A stretch of 17,410 nucleotides of DNA from Gammaproteobacteria bacterium (GCA_030431185.1 JAUIJO010000035.1:1-17410); one strand, 5' to 3'; numbered from the stretch's first letter, positions 5,927-14,162 are shown. A program made the numbers and translations. Notes: a model not told the origin generated them from the letters alone.

Positions 5927-6751
5927 TCACTCCCCCGCCGGCGGGGCGAGCACGCTCCGGAACGCCGCCAGGGCGGCCGGGTGGTAGATCGTGTGGTGGT
6001 GTTCGGCGGGCATGTCCCGGTACTCGACCGCCAGGCCGGGCACGCGCGCCAGCGAGGCGGCCAGCGCCGCCGTCGGCCCCGCGATGCCGTCCTGGTCGCT
6101 GTTGGCCAGGAACACGGTCGCCGATCCCGGCGCGAGGCCTTCGAGGGCATCGGACGCGCGCCGGCCCAGCGCCCCACCGTTCCACCAGAGGCTGGGGTCG
6201 ATGGCGATGTAGGTGTCGAACATCCCCGGCGCTTCGACCAGGGTTTCGACGACGAACAGGCCCGCCAGCGACTCGCCGACGATGGCCGATTCATCGGTGA
6301 TGTCGTACCGGCGCGCGACTTCGGGCATCAGTTCTTCGGCGATGAAGCGCCGGAAGTTGGCCGAACCGCCCACGCGCGGGGCGATCTCGCGGTCCTCGGC
6401 CACGTCGGTCGGACCGGTCATGTCGCGACGGCGCTCGGTGTTCTCGATCCCCACCAGCAGGAAGGGGCGCGTGGTGCCGTTCATGCTGCCGACCTGGAGC
6501 AGGCCGGCGACATGCAGGAAGTCCTCGGCCAGGCCGCCGTCGGGCATGTACAGCACCGGCAGCCGCGCCCCCGCCTCCACCGCCGGCCGGTACACGTTGA
6601 TGCGGCGCGTCTCGCCCAGCACCCCGCTGTCGAGGCTGAACCCCTCGCCGATCACGAGGGGCCCGGCGGTCGGGGCGTCGGCGGCCAGTACCGGTGAGAG
6701 GCCCGGCACCAGCAACAGCAGCGACAGGGCCGCGCCCTGCAGGCACCTCAT
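5927..6751 (-). CDS. Secreted esterase-fold alpha/beta hydrolase (PF00756-like)
   Basis: The 274-aa precursor has a Sec signal peptide (about residues 1-23, cleavage after VLA), placing it in the periplasm or outside. The fold markers are strand motif PVLYMPDGG (65-73), the nucleophile elbow VGESLAGLF with Ser161, IAIDPSLWWN (182-191, typical of the COG2819/IroE-Fes-like branch) and the C-terminal EHHHTIYHP region (250-258) supplying the catalytic His. Asp219 or Asp221 in NSDQDG is a candidate acid. The substrate is unknown; relatives hydrolyse siderophore esters or act as general carboxylesterases. No siderophore genes lie nearby, so a general scavenging role is more likely. Its ATG overlaps the oligopeptidase stop (ATGA), so the two are translationally coupled. 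Confidence 0.88.
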   Translation of the reverse strand: MRCLQGAALSLLLLVPGLSPVLAADAPTAGPLVIGEGFSLDSGVLGETRRINVYRPAVEAGARLPVLYMPDGGLAEDFLHVAGLLQVGSMNGTTRPFLLVGIENTERRRDMTGPTDVAEDREIAPRVGGSANFRRFIAEELMPEVARRYDITDESAIVGESLAGLFVVETLVEAPGMFDTYIAIDPSLWWNGGALGRRASDALEGLAPGSATVFLANSDQDGIAGPTAALAASLARVPGLAVEYRDMPAEHHHTIYHPAALAAFRSVLAPPAGE

Positions 6752-8931
6752 GGCGCGCTGGGCTCCTTCACGCCCAACTGGTCGAGCATGAAGGCATACA
6801 TCTCGGCGCGCTCGCGGTAGCGACGGAAACGGCCCGACTTGCCGCCGTGACCGGCCTCCATGTTGGTGCGGAACACGACGGTGTTGTCGGACGTGTCGAC
6901 GTCACGCAGGCGCGCCACGTACTTGGCCGGCTCCCAGTACTGGACCTGCGAGTCCCACAGCCCGGTGCCGACGTACATCGCCGGATAATCCTGCGCCTTC
7001 AGGTTGTCGTAGGGCGAGTAGGCGAGCATGTAGTCGTAGTACTTCCGCTGCTCGGGATTGCCCCACTCGTCGTACTCGTTGGTCGTCAGCGGGATGGTCG
7101 GGTCGAGCATGGTGGTCACCACGTCGACGAAGGGCACCTGCGACAGGATCACGTCGTAATCGGCGGGCGCCATGTTCGCGATCGCGCCCATCAACAGGCC
7201 GCCGGCGCTGCCACCATAGGCGGCGACGCGGTCGGGCGCGGAGTACTTGTTCTCGACGAGGAAACGGGTCACGTCGATGAAGTCGGTGAAGGTGTTCTTC
7301 TTGTGGAACAGCTTGCCGTTGTCGTACCAGTCGCGACCCATCTCCTGCCCGCCGCGGATGTGCGCGATGGCGTAGACCATGCCGCGGTCGAGCAGGCTGA
7401 CCACCGTGCTGTTGAAGCCCGGGTCGGTCGAGGAGCCGTAGCTGCCGTAGGCGTACTGGAGCATCGCCGCGGTGCCGTCGCGCTCGAAACCCTTCCGGTA
7501 GACCAGCGACACCGGCACCTTCGTGCCGTCGCGGGCGGTCGCCCACAGGCGCTCGGTGACGTATTGCGAAGGGTCGTAACCGACGACCGGTTCCTGCTTG
7601 AGCTGGCGGCGATCGCCTGTGCGCACGTTCAGTTCGTACACGGTGGACGGAGTGGTCATCGAGGTGTAGTCGTAACGCAGCCACTCGGTGTCCGGCTCCG
7701 GGTTGGCCGACAGGCCCATCGAATACGCCGGTTCGTCGGCCTTGACGTATTCGGAGTCGCCCGGGGCCTGGCCGGGCTCGCCGCGGACCAGGCGCAGGCG
7801 CTCCAGGCCCTCGGAGCGCTCGGCGATCGCGGCGAAGCCGTCGAACAGCTCGACGCCGTCGATGAAGACGTCGTCGCGGTGCGCGATCCAGTCCTGCCAG
7901 TCCGCGCGGGAGGTGCTGCCGGTGGGCGCGGTGACGATCTTGAAGTTGCGCGCGCCATCGGCATTGGTCCGGATCACCCAGCGGCCGTCATGATGGTCGG
8001 CGTCGTACTCGACGTCGCGCTCGCGGGGCGCCAGCACGACGAACTCGCCGGGATCGGCCGCGGGCGTGCAGCGCATCTCGCTGGACACGGTGCTCTCGAC
8101 CCCGATGCAGATGAACTTCTCGTCGCGGGTGCGGCCGATGCCCATGTAGAAGCTGTCGTCCTTCTCCTCGTACACCAGCACGTCGTCGGCCACCGGGGTG
8201 CCCAGCACATGCTTCCTGACACGGACGGTGAGCAGGGTCTCCGGGTCGTTCTCGACGTAGAACAGGGTGCGGTTGTCGTCGGCCCAGATCAGGTTGGCCG
8301 ACACGCCCTTGATCTCGTCGGGATACAGCTCGCCGGTCTCGAGGTCCTTGATCCGCACCGTGTACTGCCGGCGGCCGTTGAGGTCCTCGGCATACGCCAG
8401 CAGGCGGTTGTCGGGGCTGACCTCGCGGTCGCTGACCGCGTAGTAGTCCTTGCCCGCCGCCAGGGCGTTGAGGTCGAGCATCACCTGCTCGCCGGCGAAG
8501 TCGCCGGCGTCGGTGGCCTTCTGGATGGACGCGGCGTCCACGCCGGGACCGTCCTTGCGACGGGCGTGGACCGGATAGTCCTGGCCGGTCTCGTAGCGGG
8601 TGTAGTACCAGTAGCCGTGCTTCCGGTACGGCACCGAACTGTCGTCCTGCTTGATGCGGCCGACGATCTCGTCGTAGAGCCGGTCCTCGAGGGGCTTGAG
8701 CGGGGCCATGACCGCGTCCGTGTAGGCGTTCTCGGCGTCGAGGTAGGCCAGCATGGCCTTGTCCTCGCGCTTGTCGTCGCGCAGCCAGTAGTACTCGTCC
8801 TGGCGCTCGGCGCCATGCGGCGCCTTGACGACATGCGGGCGCTTCTCGACATCGGGCGGCGTGGGCGGGGCGGCAGGCGACAGGGTCGGCAAGGTCATGA
8901 GGATGGCGGCAAGCAGGAGGCTGGGCTTCAT
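6748..8931 (-). CDS. Secreted oligopeptidase B-like serine peptidase (S9A)
   Basis: This 727-aa precursor would cleave short peptides, probably after basic residues. Residues 1-20 form a signal peptide ending SPA-A, unlike cytoplasmic E. coli PtrB. A seven-bladed propeller (about 100-440) precedes the hydrolase domain. That domain has YAYGSYGSSTDPGFN (493-507), AHIRGGQEMGRDWY (523-536), the nucleophile elbow YGGSAGGLLMG with Ser575, Asp660 in GTGLWDSQV and His695 in EAGHGG. TTNEYDEWGNP (616-626) matches the oligopeptidase B signature near the S1 acidic pocket. The start at 8931 is chosen because it begins directly with the signal peptide; frame extensions up to 9264 are translated repeat DNA. 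No clear Shine-Dalgarno is visible. It heads a coupled trio with the esterase and DUF454 genes. Confidence 0.95.
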   Translation of the reverse strand: MKPSLLLAAILMTLPTLSPAAPPTPPDVEKRPHVVKAPHGAERQDEYYWLRDDKREDKAMLAYLDAENAYTDAVMAPLKPLEDRLYDEIVGRIKQDDSSVPYRKHGYWYYTRYETGQDYPVHARRKDGPGVDAASIQKATDAGDFAGEQVMLDLNALAAGKDYYAVSDREVSPDNRLLAYAEDLNGRRQYTVRIKDLETGELYPDEIKGVSANLIWADDNRTLFYVENDPETLLTVRVRKHVLGTPVADDVLVYEEKDDSFYMGIGRTRDEKFICIGVESTVSSEMRCTPAADPGEFVVLAPRERDVEYDADHHDGRWVIRTNADGARNFKIVTAPTGSTSRADWQDWIAHRDDVFIDGVELFDGFAAIAERSEGLERLRLVRGEPGQAPGDSEYVKADEPAYSMGLSANPEPDTEWLRYDYTSMTTPSTVYELNVRTGDRRQLKQEPVVGYDPSQYVTERLWATARDGTKVPVSLVYRKGFERDGTAAMLQYAYGSYGSSTDPGFNSTVVSLLDRGMVYAIAHIRGGQEMGRDWYDNGKLFHKKNTFTDFIDVTRFLVENKYSAPDRVAAYGGSAGGLLMGAIANMAPADYDVILSQVPFVDVVTTMLDPTIPLTTNEYDEWGNPEQRKYYDYMLAYSPYDNLKAQDYPAMYVGTGLWDSQVQYWEPAKYVARLRDVDTSDNTVVFRTNMEAGHGGKSGRFRRYRERAEMYAFMLDQLGVKEPSAP

Positions 8932-8968
8932 GGGATGGGGTCCGGGACGGGGTTTCGCAACGGTTCCC

Positions 8969-9016
8969 CCGAAAGGTAGCGTGTTCCGGGGCTTTCGGCA
9001 CATGCCTGTCGGCATG
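8969..9016 (-). promoter_or_regulatory. Dyads and possible promoter upstream of the oligopeptidase B-like gene
   Basis: CCGAAAG (8969-8975) and CTTTCGG (8992-8998) form a perfect 7-bp inverted repeat with 16 bases between. It brackets a possible -10 on the minus strand, TACCTT (8978-8973), of the TAnnnT type. Next to it CATGCC-TGTC-GGCATG (9001-9016) is a perfect 6-bp dyad. A recognisable -35 is missing. The spacing suits repressor or activator sites, but the function is inferred. Confidence 0.35.
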
Positions 9017-9050
9017 GTGGCCCCCGGAGCCTCGACACTGCCGTCGCCGT

Positions 9051-9300
9051 GGTTTTTGACTTTGCTTTTGACCTTCCGTGCCGTTAAAGCGAGCCGCGCA
9101 CCGCAGGACAAAGGGAGAAAAGGGGCCCTTGTCTGAGCGAAGCGAGTTTGGGCACCGCACCCTTTGTCCGAGGAGCACAGGGCACCGGCGCGGCGAAGCC
9201 GCGTCGGCGAGTGTCCGGCACAGGCGCTTTTGGTTACTTTTGGCGCGCCAAAAGTGACTCGCACGCGTCAGCGTGTGAAAGCGTTTGATCCTGCTTCTGC
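9051..9300. repeat. Structured intergenic repeat-like segment
   Basis: The segment begins with a T-rich run built from TTGACTTTG/CTTTTGACC words. It contains a perfect 10-bp inverted repeat, GGACAAAGGG (9106-9115) with CCCTTTGTCC (9160-9169), a CACCGCA direct repeat (9098 and 9153), a GCGGC/GCCGC hairpin near 9190-9205 and the long palindrome at 9236-9255. Its base composition and words differ from the flanking genes. I recall closely similar text scattered between genes of Lysobacter and Xanthomonas relatives, so it is probably one copy of a dispersed non-coding repeat. A genome search is needed to confirm this. Confidence 0.5.
9236..9255. repeat. Perfect 20-bp palindrome
   Basis: ACTTTTGGCGCGCCAAAAGT is identical to its reverse complement. 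It extends to 26 bp (9233-9258, GTT...GAC) with one mismatched pair. It lacks a loop, which favours a DNA site or cruciform over an RNA hairpin. It includes an AscI-type GGCGCGCC core. Confidence 0.8.
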
Positions 9301-9327
9301 TTACTCACAGAAGCCAAAGACCAAGAT

Positions 9328-9366
<39 letters not shown>

Positions 9367-9407
9367 TGTCAGCGATGCGGCTGCCCCTGCGTCCGGACCG
9401 GCACATG

Positions 9408-9434
9408 AAAACGGCGGGGCTTTCGCCCCGCCGT
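9408..9434 (-). terminator. Intrinsic terminator of the prolyl oligopeptidase gene
   Basis: On the minus strand ACGGCGGGGC, loop GAAA and GCCCCGCCGT form a perfect 10-bp GC-rich stem followed by TTTT. It begins 33 bases beyond the stop codon at 9468. The T-run exists only on the minus strand, so it serves that gene. Confidence 0.9.
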
Positions 9435-9467
9435 CGCGTCTTGCGGATATCCCGGTATCCCGGGGAC

Positions 9468-11606
9468 CTACTCGGCCAACTCCTTCCACAGGAAGGTGAA
9501 GGCCAGCGCACTCATGTGCGCCGCCTGCGCGTTGTTGGCCGCACCGCCGTGGCCGCCCTCAATGTTCTCGTAGTAACGCACGTCCTTGTCGGCGTCGCGC
9601 ATCTGCGCGGCCATCTTGCGCGCATGGCCCGGGTGCACGCGGTCGTCGCGGGTGGAGGTCATGAAGATCGTCGGCGGATACTGCTTGCCGGCGTCGAACA
9701 GGTGGTAGGGCGAGAAGGTCTTGATGAAGGACCAGTCGGCCGTGTCGGGATCGCCGTACTCGGCCATCCACGAGGCACCGGCCAGCAGGTGGCTGTAGCG
9801 CTTCATGTCGAGCAGCGGCACCTGGCAGACGATCGCGCCGAACAGTTCCGGGTACTGGGTTAGCATGTTGCCCATCAGCAGCCCGCCGTTGCTGCCGCCC
9901 TGCGCGCCGAGGTGTCCGGGCGAGGTGATGCCGCTCGCGACCAGGTCGCGGGCGACGGCGGCGAAGTCCTCGTAGGCCTTGTGGCGGTTCGCCTTCAGCG
10001 CGGCCTGGTGCCACTTCGGGCCGTACTCGCCGCCGCCACGGATGTTGGCGACCGCGTAGACGCCGCCCTGCTCCAGCCAGCCCTTGCCGACCGTCGCCGA
10101 ATACCCGGGCGTGAGGGAAATCTCGAAGCCGCCGTAGCCGTACAGCAGGGTCGGCGCCTTGCCGTCCATCTCCAGGTCCCGCGGACGGACCAGGAAGTAC
10201 GGCACGCGGGTGCCGTCCTCGCTGGTGGCGAAGTGCTGTTCGACGACGTCGCGGGAGGCATCGAAGAACGCCGGCATCGACTTGAGCGGTTCCGGCGCCT
10301 TGCCGATCTCGACGAGCGACAGCGTGGTCGGGGTCAGGTAGCTGGTGACCGTCATCCACACCGCGTCGCTTTCGTCGGGGTCGACCGCGCTGATGCCGAC
10401 GGTGCCGAGTTCCGGCGCGCCCGGGAACGCCGAGCGGGCCCAGTCACCCTCGCCGGGCGTCAGCAGTTCGAGCTTGCTGCTGACGTTGTCCAGGATGTTC
10501 AGCACCAGGTGGTTGCGGGTCCACGCATGGCTCGCCAGCGAGGTCTCGTCGCTGGGTTCGAACAGCACGGTGAAGTCGCGCTTGCCCGCCATGAACGCGT
10601 CGAAGTCCATCGCGATCAGGCTGCCCGCCGGATAGGTGACCTCGCCGTCCTGGTCGTCTGCGACGGTGTAGGGCTCGCGCGGCTCGAGCAGCAGCCATTC
10701 GCGATGCACCGACTTGTTGACCGAGTTGGGGACGTCGACCTTCGCCAGCGAACCATCGGCGGCGCGCAGGTACAGCTCGTCGTTGTAGAAGGCCAGGGTA
10801 CGGCTGACGAAATCGCGCTCGAAGCCCGGCGTATCGTCGTGGAAGGCGGCGATGTACATGTCGTCCGGCTGGCCTTCGTAGACCACCGTCGCGGCGGACA
10901 GCGGCGTGCCGCGCTTCCATTCCTTGACGATGCGCGGGTAGCCCGAGGGCGTCATCGATCCGTCGCCGAAGTCGGTGTAGACGAAGACGGTGTCGCGATC
11001 GATCCAGCCCAGCCCGCCCTTGGCCTCGGGGCGGAAGAAGCCGTCCTCGACCCAGGTCTTGCTGCCCATGTCGAACTCGCGGGTGACGTCGGCATCGGCG
11101 CCGCCGCGCGACAGCGAGACCAGGCAACGGTCGTAGTCCGGGCGCAGGCAGTCGGCGCCATGCCAGACCCAGTTCTCGCCTTCGGCCTTGTTCAGCGCGT
11201 CGACGTCGAGCACGGTCTCCCACTTCGGCGAAGGCTTGCGGTACTCGTCGAGGGTGGTGCGGCGCCACAGGCCGCGCTCGTGCTGCTTGTCCTTCCAGAA
11301 GTTGTAGTAGTACTCGCCGATCTTCTGGACGCCGGGGATCTTGGCGTCGGAATCGAGGATGGTGCGGATCTCGGACTCCAGCGCCTTGAAGCGGGGCGTG
11401 GACGCGAGCTCGGCCTCGGTCCTGGCGTTCTCGGCCTTGACCCAGGCCATCGGCTTGTCGCCAGTGACGTCTTCCAGCCACTGGTAGGTATCGTTCACGG
11501 TCGCCTCCTGGGCATGGGCGGTGCCCACGGCGCCGGCAAGCAGGCCCGTCGAAGCGAGACTGGCGGAGATCAGCAGGGTCTGGCAGGCATGCGACAGCTT
11601 GGGCAT
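9468..11606 (-). CDS. Secreted prolyl oligopeptidase (S9A)
   Basis: This 712-aa precursor is a serine peptidase cleaving short peptides after proline. Residues 1-32 form a signal peptide (LLAGAVGTAHA, cleavage before QE), so it acts in the periplasm or medium. It has the N-terminal family block DTYQWLEDVTGDKPMAWVKAEN (39-60), a propeller (about 70-445) and the hydrolase domain: LLYGYGGFEISLTPGYS (487-503), ANIRGGGEYGPKWHQA (520-535), the nucleophile elbow QGGSNGGLLMG with Ser572, Asp655 in TRDDRVHPGHA and His686 in EGGHGG. It lacks the EYDEWGNP motif of its oligopeptidase B-like neighbour, so specificity should differ. The start at 11606 begins the signal peptide; the open frame continues to 11684 without a better start. 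No Shine-Dalgarno is visible. A clear terminator follows. Confidence 0.95.
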   Translation of the reverse strand: MPKLSHACQTLLISASLASTGLLAGAVGTAHAQEATVNDTYQWLEDVTGDKPMAWVKAENARTEAELASTPRFKALESEIRTILDSDAKIPGVQKIGEYYYNFWKDKQHERGLWRRTTLDEYRKPSPKWETVLDVDALNKAEGENWVWHGADCLRPDYDRCLVSLSRGGADADVTREFDMGSKTWVEDGFFRPEAKGGLGWIDRDTVFVYTDFGDGSMTPSGYPRIVKEWKRGTPLSAATVVYEGQPDDMYIAAFHDDTPGFERDFVSRTLAFYNDELYLRAADGSLAKVDVPNSVNKSVHREWLLLEPREPYTVADDQDGEVTYPAGSLIAMDFDAFMAGKRDFTVLFEPSDETSLASHAWTRNHLVLNILDNVSSKLELLTPGEGDWARSAFPGAPELGTVGISAVDPDESDAVWMTVTSYLTPTTLSLVEIGKAPEPLKSMPAFFDASRDVVEQHFATSEDGTRVPYFLVRPRDLEMDGKAPTLLYGYGGFEISLTPGYSATVGKGWLEQGGVYAVANIRGGGEYGPKWHQAALKANRHKAYEDFAAVARDLVASGITSPGHLGAQGGSNGGLLMGNMLTQYPELFGAIVCQVPLLDMKRYSHLLAGASWMAEYGDPDTADWSFIKTFSPYHLFDAGKQYPPTIFMTSTRDDRVHPGHARKMAAQMRDADKDVRYYENIEGGHGGAANNAQAAHMSALAFTFLWKELAE

Positions 11607-11716
11607 GGGCAGGGTCCGGTGGGCAGGGATGAAGCCCGGAACGCTACCACAGGGCCGCCACCCCCCTCCCCTGCCTGCGGTCATGGGGCAACGCGAACCG
11701 GCGAAGGCGCGCCCCC

Positions 11717-12070
11717 TCAGGCGACCCGGCGTGGCGGCACCCGGCCGGGGGTCCGCTGACCCCGGCGCAGCACCGGGCTACGACGCAGGGCCTGCGGCGC
11801 GCGCCGGCGGGGTGCCAGGGCGACGCGGCGCGGCGCGGGGTCGCGCCACGGCAGCCGGAAGCGGTGGGCCGCCCACCAGCCCACCAGCGGCATGCCCAGC
11901 AGCCACAGGGGCAACCAGCCGAGCATGGGGTGGCTGCCGCGGGCCTCGGGCACCATCAGCAGCAGCAGGGCGCCGATGGCGACGGCGGCGCGCAGGACTT
12001 CGTCGACCAGCGGGTGGGGCCGGGGCGACGCTGCGTGCGCCGCGGAAGAACGGGCATGGACGGTGTGCAT
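11717..12070 (-). CDS. Small Arg-rich two-helix membrane protein
   Basis: This 117-aa protein has no recognised family. Two membrane segments are evident, about residues 22-42 (VDEVLRAAVAIGALLLLMV) and 47-69 (LGWLPLWLLGMPLVGWWAAH). They are followed by about 48 residues very rich in Arg and Pro that should face the cytoplasm. The ATG at 12070 has GGGAG seven bases upstream. That ribosome site lies in one arm of a perfect 8-bp inverted repeat, which suggests controlled translation. It stands 80 bp after the patatin gene and 110 bp before the prolyl oligopeptidase gene on the same strand. The Arg-rich tail could partly reflect GC-rich drift, but the hydrophobic segments, start and ribosome site support a real gene. 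Confidence 0.75.
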   Translation of the reverse strand: MHTVHARSSAAHAASPRPHPLVDEVLRAAVAIGALLLLMVPEARGSHPMLGWLPLWLLGMPLVGWWAAHRFRLPWRDPAPRRVALAPRRRAPQALRRSPVLRRGQRTPGRVPPRRVA

Positions 12071-12074
12071 GGCA

Positions 12075-12097
12075 TGGCTCCCTAGTGTGGGGAGCCA
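12075..12097 (-). promoter_or_regulatory. Perfect inverted repeat burying the ribosome site of the 117-aa membrane protein
   Basis: On the minus strand TGGCTCCC, a 7-base loop (CACACTA) and GGGAGCCA form an 8-bp perfect stem ending four bases before the ATG. The 3' arm contains the only Shine-Dalgarno (GGGAG). In RNA the site would be paired; in DNA the same dyad could be an operator of 23 bp. Confidence 0.6.
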
Positions 12098-12126
12098 CTC
12101 TCGCGCGCCGGCATCTCACCGGCTAA

Positions 12127-12147
12127 GACGGCGCCGCCGCGGCCGTC
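12127..12147 (-). terminator. Possible hairpin after the patatin gene
   Basis: GACGGC (12127-12132) and GCCGTC (12142-12147) pair with a 9-base GC-rich loop, starting three bases after the patatin stop. Only TT follows on the minus strand. It is a weak terminator at best. Confidence 0.3.
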
Positions 12148-12150
12148 GGA

Positions 12151-13089
12151 TCAGTAGCCGGCGGCATCCAGGGCCTTGTCGGCCTCGACGCGCCCCAGCT
12201 CGATCAGCTCGCCGGCCCGCCAGAACTCGTAGAACTGGCAGGCATCGCGCGGGATGCGGATGACCAGCTCCGGCGGGTCGAGCGCCAGCTGCACGCGCGA
12301 GATCTGCGCCTGCATGGTGTCGAGCGACCGGGCCATCAATTCGCTCAGGCCCATGCCGGCCCCGAACCGGGCGACGGCCGCCGGGTCGCCGGCTTCGTCT
12401 TCCGACAGGCCCACCCAGCGCGCCAGGCGGCGATGCCAGGCCGCGGTCGTCGCAACGCCGTCCTCGCCGTCCTCGCCGTCCGCGTCCGCGGGCTTGCCCG
12501 GCGGGCGATGGGGCCAGCCATGCATGTCGACGGCGACCAGACGATGCGCGTCGGACAGCCGGGTGGCGGCGATCGGCAACGGCGCCAGCAGGCCCCCATC
12601 GACGAGCTCCCGGCCATGGACGACGTGCGGGGTGAACACGCCCGGGATGGCGATCGACGCGCGCACCGCGTCCCACAGGTCGCCGTCGCGCAGCCATACT
12701 TCGCGCTGGCGCATCAGGTCGACCGCGACCGCGGTGAAATCGATATCCAGGTCCTCGATGCGCGGCGCGCCGGTGAGTTCGCGCAATGCGTCCATCAGCC
12801 GGCCGCCCTCGAACAGGGCCGCGCGGCCGAAGGCGGGGTCGAGCAGGCGCAGCATCTGCGTGCGGCTCAGGGTCAGCAGCCATTCGCGGTAGACCTCGAG
12901 CTTGCCGGCGGCGAACAGGCCGCCGACCAGGGCGCCACTGGACGAGCCGGCCACCGCGACGATCTGCATGCCCCGCGCCTGCAGGGCTTCGATCACGCCG
13001 ATCTGGGCCAGCCCGCGCGCTCCGCCCGAGCCGAGCACCAGCGCGACGCGTTCCTGCCGCTGGATCCTGGGAGCATCCGCCGCTGCCAT
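12151..13089 (-). CDS. Patatin-like phospholipase (RssA-like)
   Basis: This 312-aa protein of the patatin fold would hydrolyse acyl esters of lipids with a Ser-Asp dyad. The oxyanion-hole loop GSGGARG is at 20-26, the nucleophile Ser50 lies in GSSSG (48-52), and catalytic Asp164 lies in VDGGLLAP. IPGVFTPHVVHG (148-159) and FGAGMGLSELMARSLDTMQ also fit the bacterial RssA/YlbK branch. No signal peptide is seen, so it is probably cytoplasmic or membrane-associated. An acidic insert, about residues 201-211 (ADADGEDGEDG), is written by a 9-bp DNA repeat. The ATG at 13089 has GAGGGG five bases upstream and lies 9 bp after the WYL regulator stop, so the two are likely co-transcribed. The lipid substrate is unknown. 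Confidence 0.92.
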   Translation of the reverse strand: MAAADAPRIQRQERVALVLGSGGARGLAQIGVIEALQARGMQIVAVAGSSSGALVGGLFAAGKLEVYREWLLTLSRTQMLRLLDPAFGRAALFEGGRLMDALRELTGAPRIEDLDIDFTAVAVDLMRQREVWLRDGDLWDAVRASIAIPGVFTPHVVHGRELVDGGLLAPLPIAATRLSDAHRLVAVDMHGWPHRPPGKPADADGEDGEDGVATTAAWHRRLARWVGLSEDEAGDPAAVARFGAGMGLSELMARSLDTMQAQISRVQLALDPPELVIRIPRDACQFYEFWRAGELIELGRVEADKALDAAGY

Positions 13090-13098
13090 CGCCGCCCC

Positions 13099-14064
13099 TC
13101 AGTCGTACTGGGCCAGCGCCAGCGACAGCAGGGCGCGCGCCTGTTCGCGCAGCACCGGCGGCTCGACGATCTCGGCGTCGCTGCCGTAGTGCAGGACATC
13201 CATCAGCAGCTCGCGGCCGTTGCTGTAGGGGATCTTGAGCTCGTAGCGGCCGTCGGGCAGGAAGCGCCCCTGCTGCTGGGAATGCCAGTGCTCGTCGGCG
13301 ACCCAGCGCGCGGCCTTGGCGTTGAACACGATCGTGGCCCAGCCCTTGGGCGTGCCCGAGAAGATGCCGTAGCTCGAGGCGAGCTGGGTGTCGAGTTCCT
13401 CGTCGGGCACGTCGCGCGCGGCCTCGTCCAGGAGCTTCGCGGTGGTGATGCGGTCGACGGCGAAGCTGCGCAGCGCATCGCGGGTGTGGTCCCAGGCATC
13501 GAGGTACCAGTTGTCGCGATAGTGGGTCAGGCGCTGCGGCGAGACCAGGCGGCGCGTCGCCTCGTCGGTGGACCGCGCCCGGTATTCGAAGCTCAGCTGC
13601 TTGCGGTCCAGGACGGCGGTGGCGACGTTGCGGAACGCATGTTCGTCGAGCTTGCGGGTGCGGTGCGGGACCACGCGCACGCGCTCGACCGGCACCCGCC
13701 GGCCACCGGCGTGCTCGTCGAGCAGTTTCTCGATGCGGTTCTGCAAGGGCGCCAGCGCGTTCGACAGGACGCCGCCACCACTGCGCATCAGCAACTGCTG
13801 CGCCGCCAGCAACGAGTGCAGCTCCTGCGAACTGAGCCACAGCCCGGGGAGCTCGAAGCGGTCCTTCTCGGAGGCGTCGTAGTTGAAACCGGCCTCGCCG
13901 TTGCCCACCACCGGCGCCATCAGGAAGTCGCGCAGGTAGGCCAGGTCGCGGTATGCGGTCGCGCGCGAGCATTCCAGCTCTTCCATCAGCCGCTGCACCG
14001 TGACCGGGTAGCGGGCGTTGGAGAGGATGCGGTGCAGGGCGTGGATGCGTTCGATGCGTTCCAT
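13099..14064 (-). CDS. WYL-domain transcriptional regulator (YafY family)
   Basis: This 321-aa regulator has an N-terminal winged HTH (about residues 4-60, with VTVQRLMEELECSRATAYRDLAYL as the helix-turn-helix). Its WYL domain spans about 140-210 and contains RDNWYLDAWDH, the W186-Y187-L188 signature, and FAVDRI. A C-terminal WCX extension follows (about 238-318). WYL domains sense ligands such as nucleic acids or nucleotides in several systems, but the ligand here is unknown. The start at 14064 (MERIERIHALHRIL) is the family start; the frame stays open far upstream only because it is antisense to the molybdoenzyme gene. It is divergent to that gene and is followed after 9 bp by the patatin gene, so it may control either. 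A possible TAACCT -10 lies at about 14100-14095. Confidence 0.95.
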   Translation of the reverse strand: MERIERIHALHRILSNARYPVTVQRLMEELECSRATAYRDLAYLRDFLMAPVVGNGEAGFNYDASEKDRFELPGLWLSSQELHSLLAAQQLLMRSGGGVLSNALAPLQNRIEKLLDEHAGGRRVPVERVRVVPHRTRKLDEHAFRNVATAVLDRKQLSFEYRARSTDEATRRLVSPQRLTHYRDNWYLDAWDHTRDALRSFAVDRITTAKLLDEAARDVPDEELDTQLASSYGIFSGTPKGWATIVFNAKAARWVADEHWHSQQQGRFLPDGRYELKIPYSNGRELLMDVLHYGSDAEIVEPPVLREQARALLSLALAQYD

Positions 14065-14133
14065 GACAGCGGATTTCCGGCGGGGGAGATGGCAGGTTAC
14101 GACGGCTCGAGGCGGCAAGCATGGCACTGGCTG

Positions 14134-14153
14134 GCCATCGGGCGCCATCGGGC
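14134..14153. repeat. Tandem perfect 10-bp direct repeat in the divergent promoter region
   Basis: GCCATCGGGC occurs twice in direct succession (14134-14143, 14144-14153), a period of one helical turn. It lies 70 bp upstream of the WYL regulator and 131 bp upstream of the molybdoenzyme gene. It is a candidate operator for the WYL regulator; this is inferred from position. Confidence 0.5.
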
Positions 14154-14162
14154 ACGCCGTCA

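Noticed and set aside
6694..8979. Long plus-strand open frame opposite the oligopeptidase B-like gene (761 codons).
   Set aside because: It is an antisense shadow; the minus-strand gene has an intact catalytic triad and signal peptide.
11607..11716. Space between the 117-aa membrane protein and prolyl oligopeptidase genes examined for a terminator or RNA gene.
   Set aside because: Only GC-rich sequence and a weak TAGCGT -10-like box are seen; no stable hairpin with a U-tract and no recognisable RNA.
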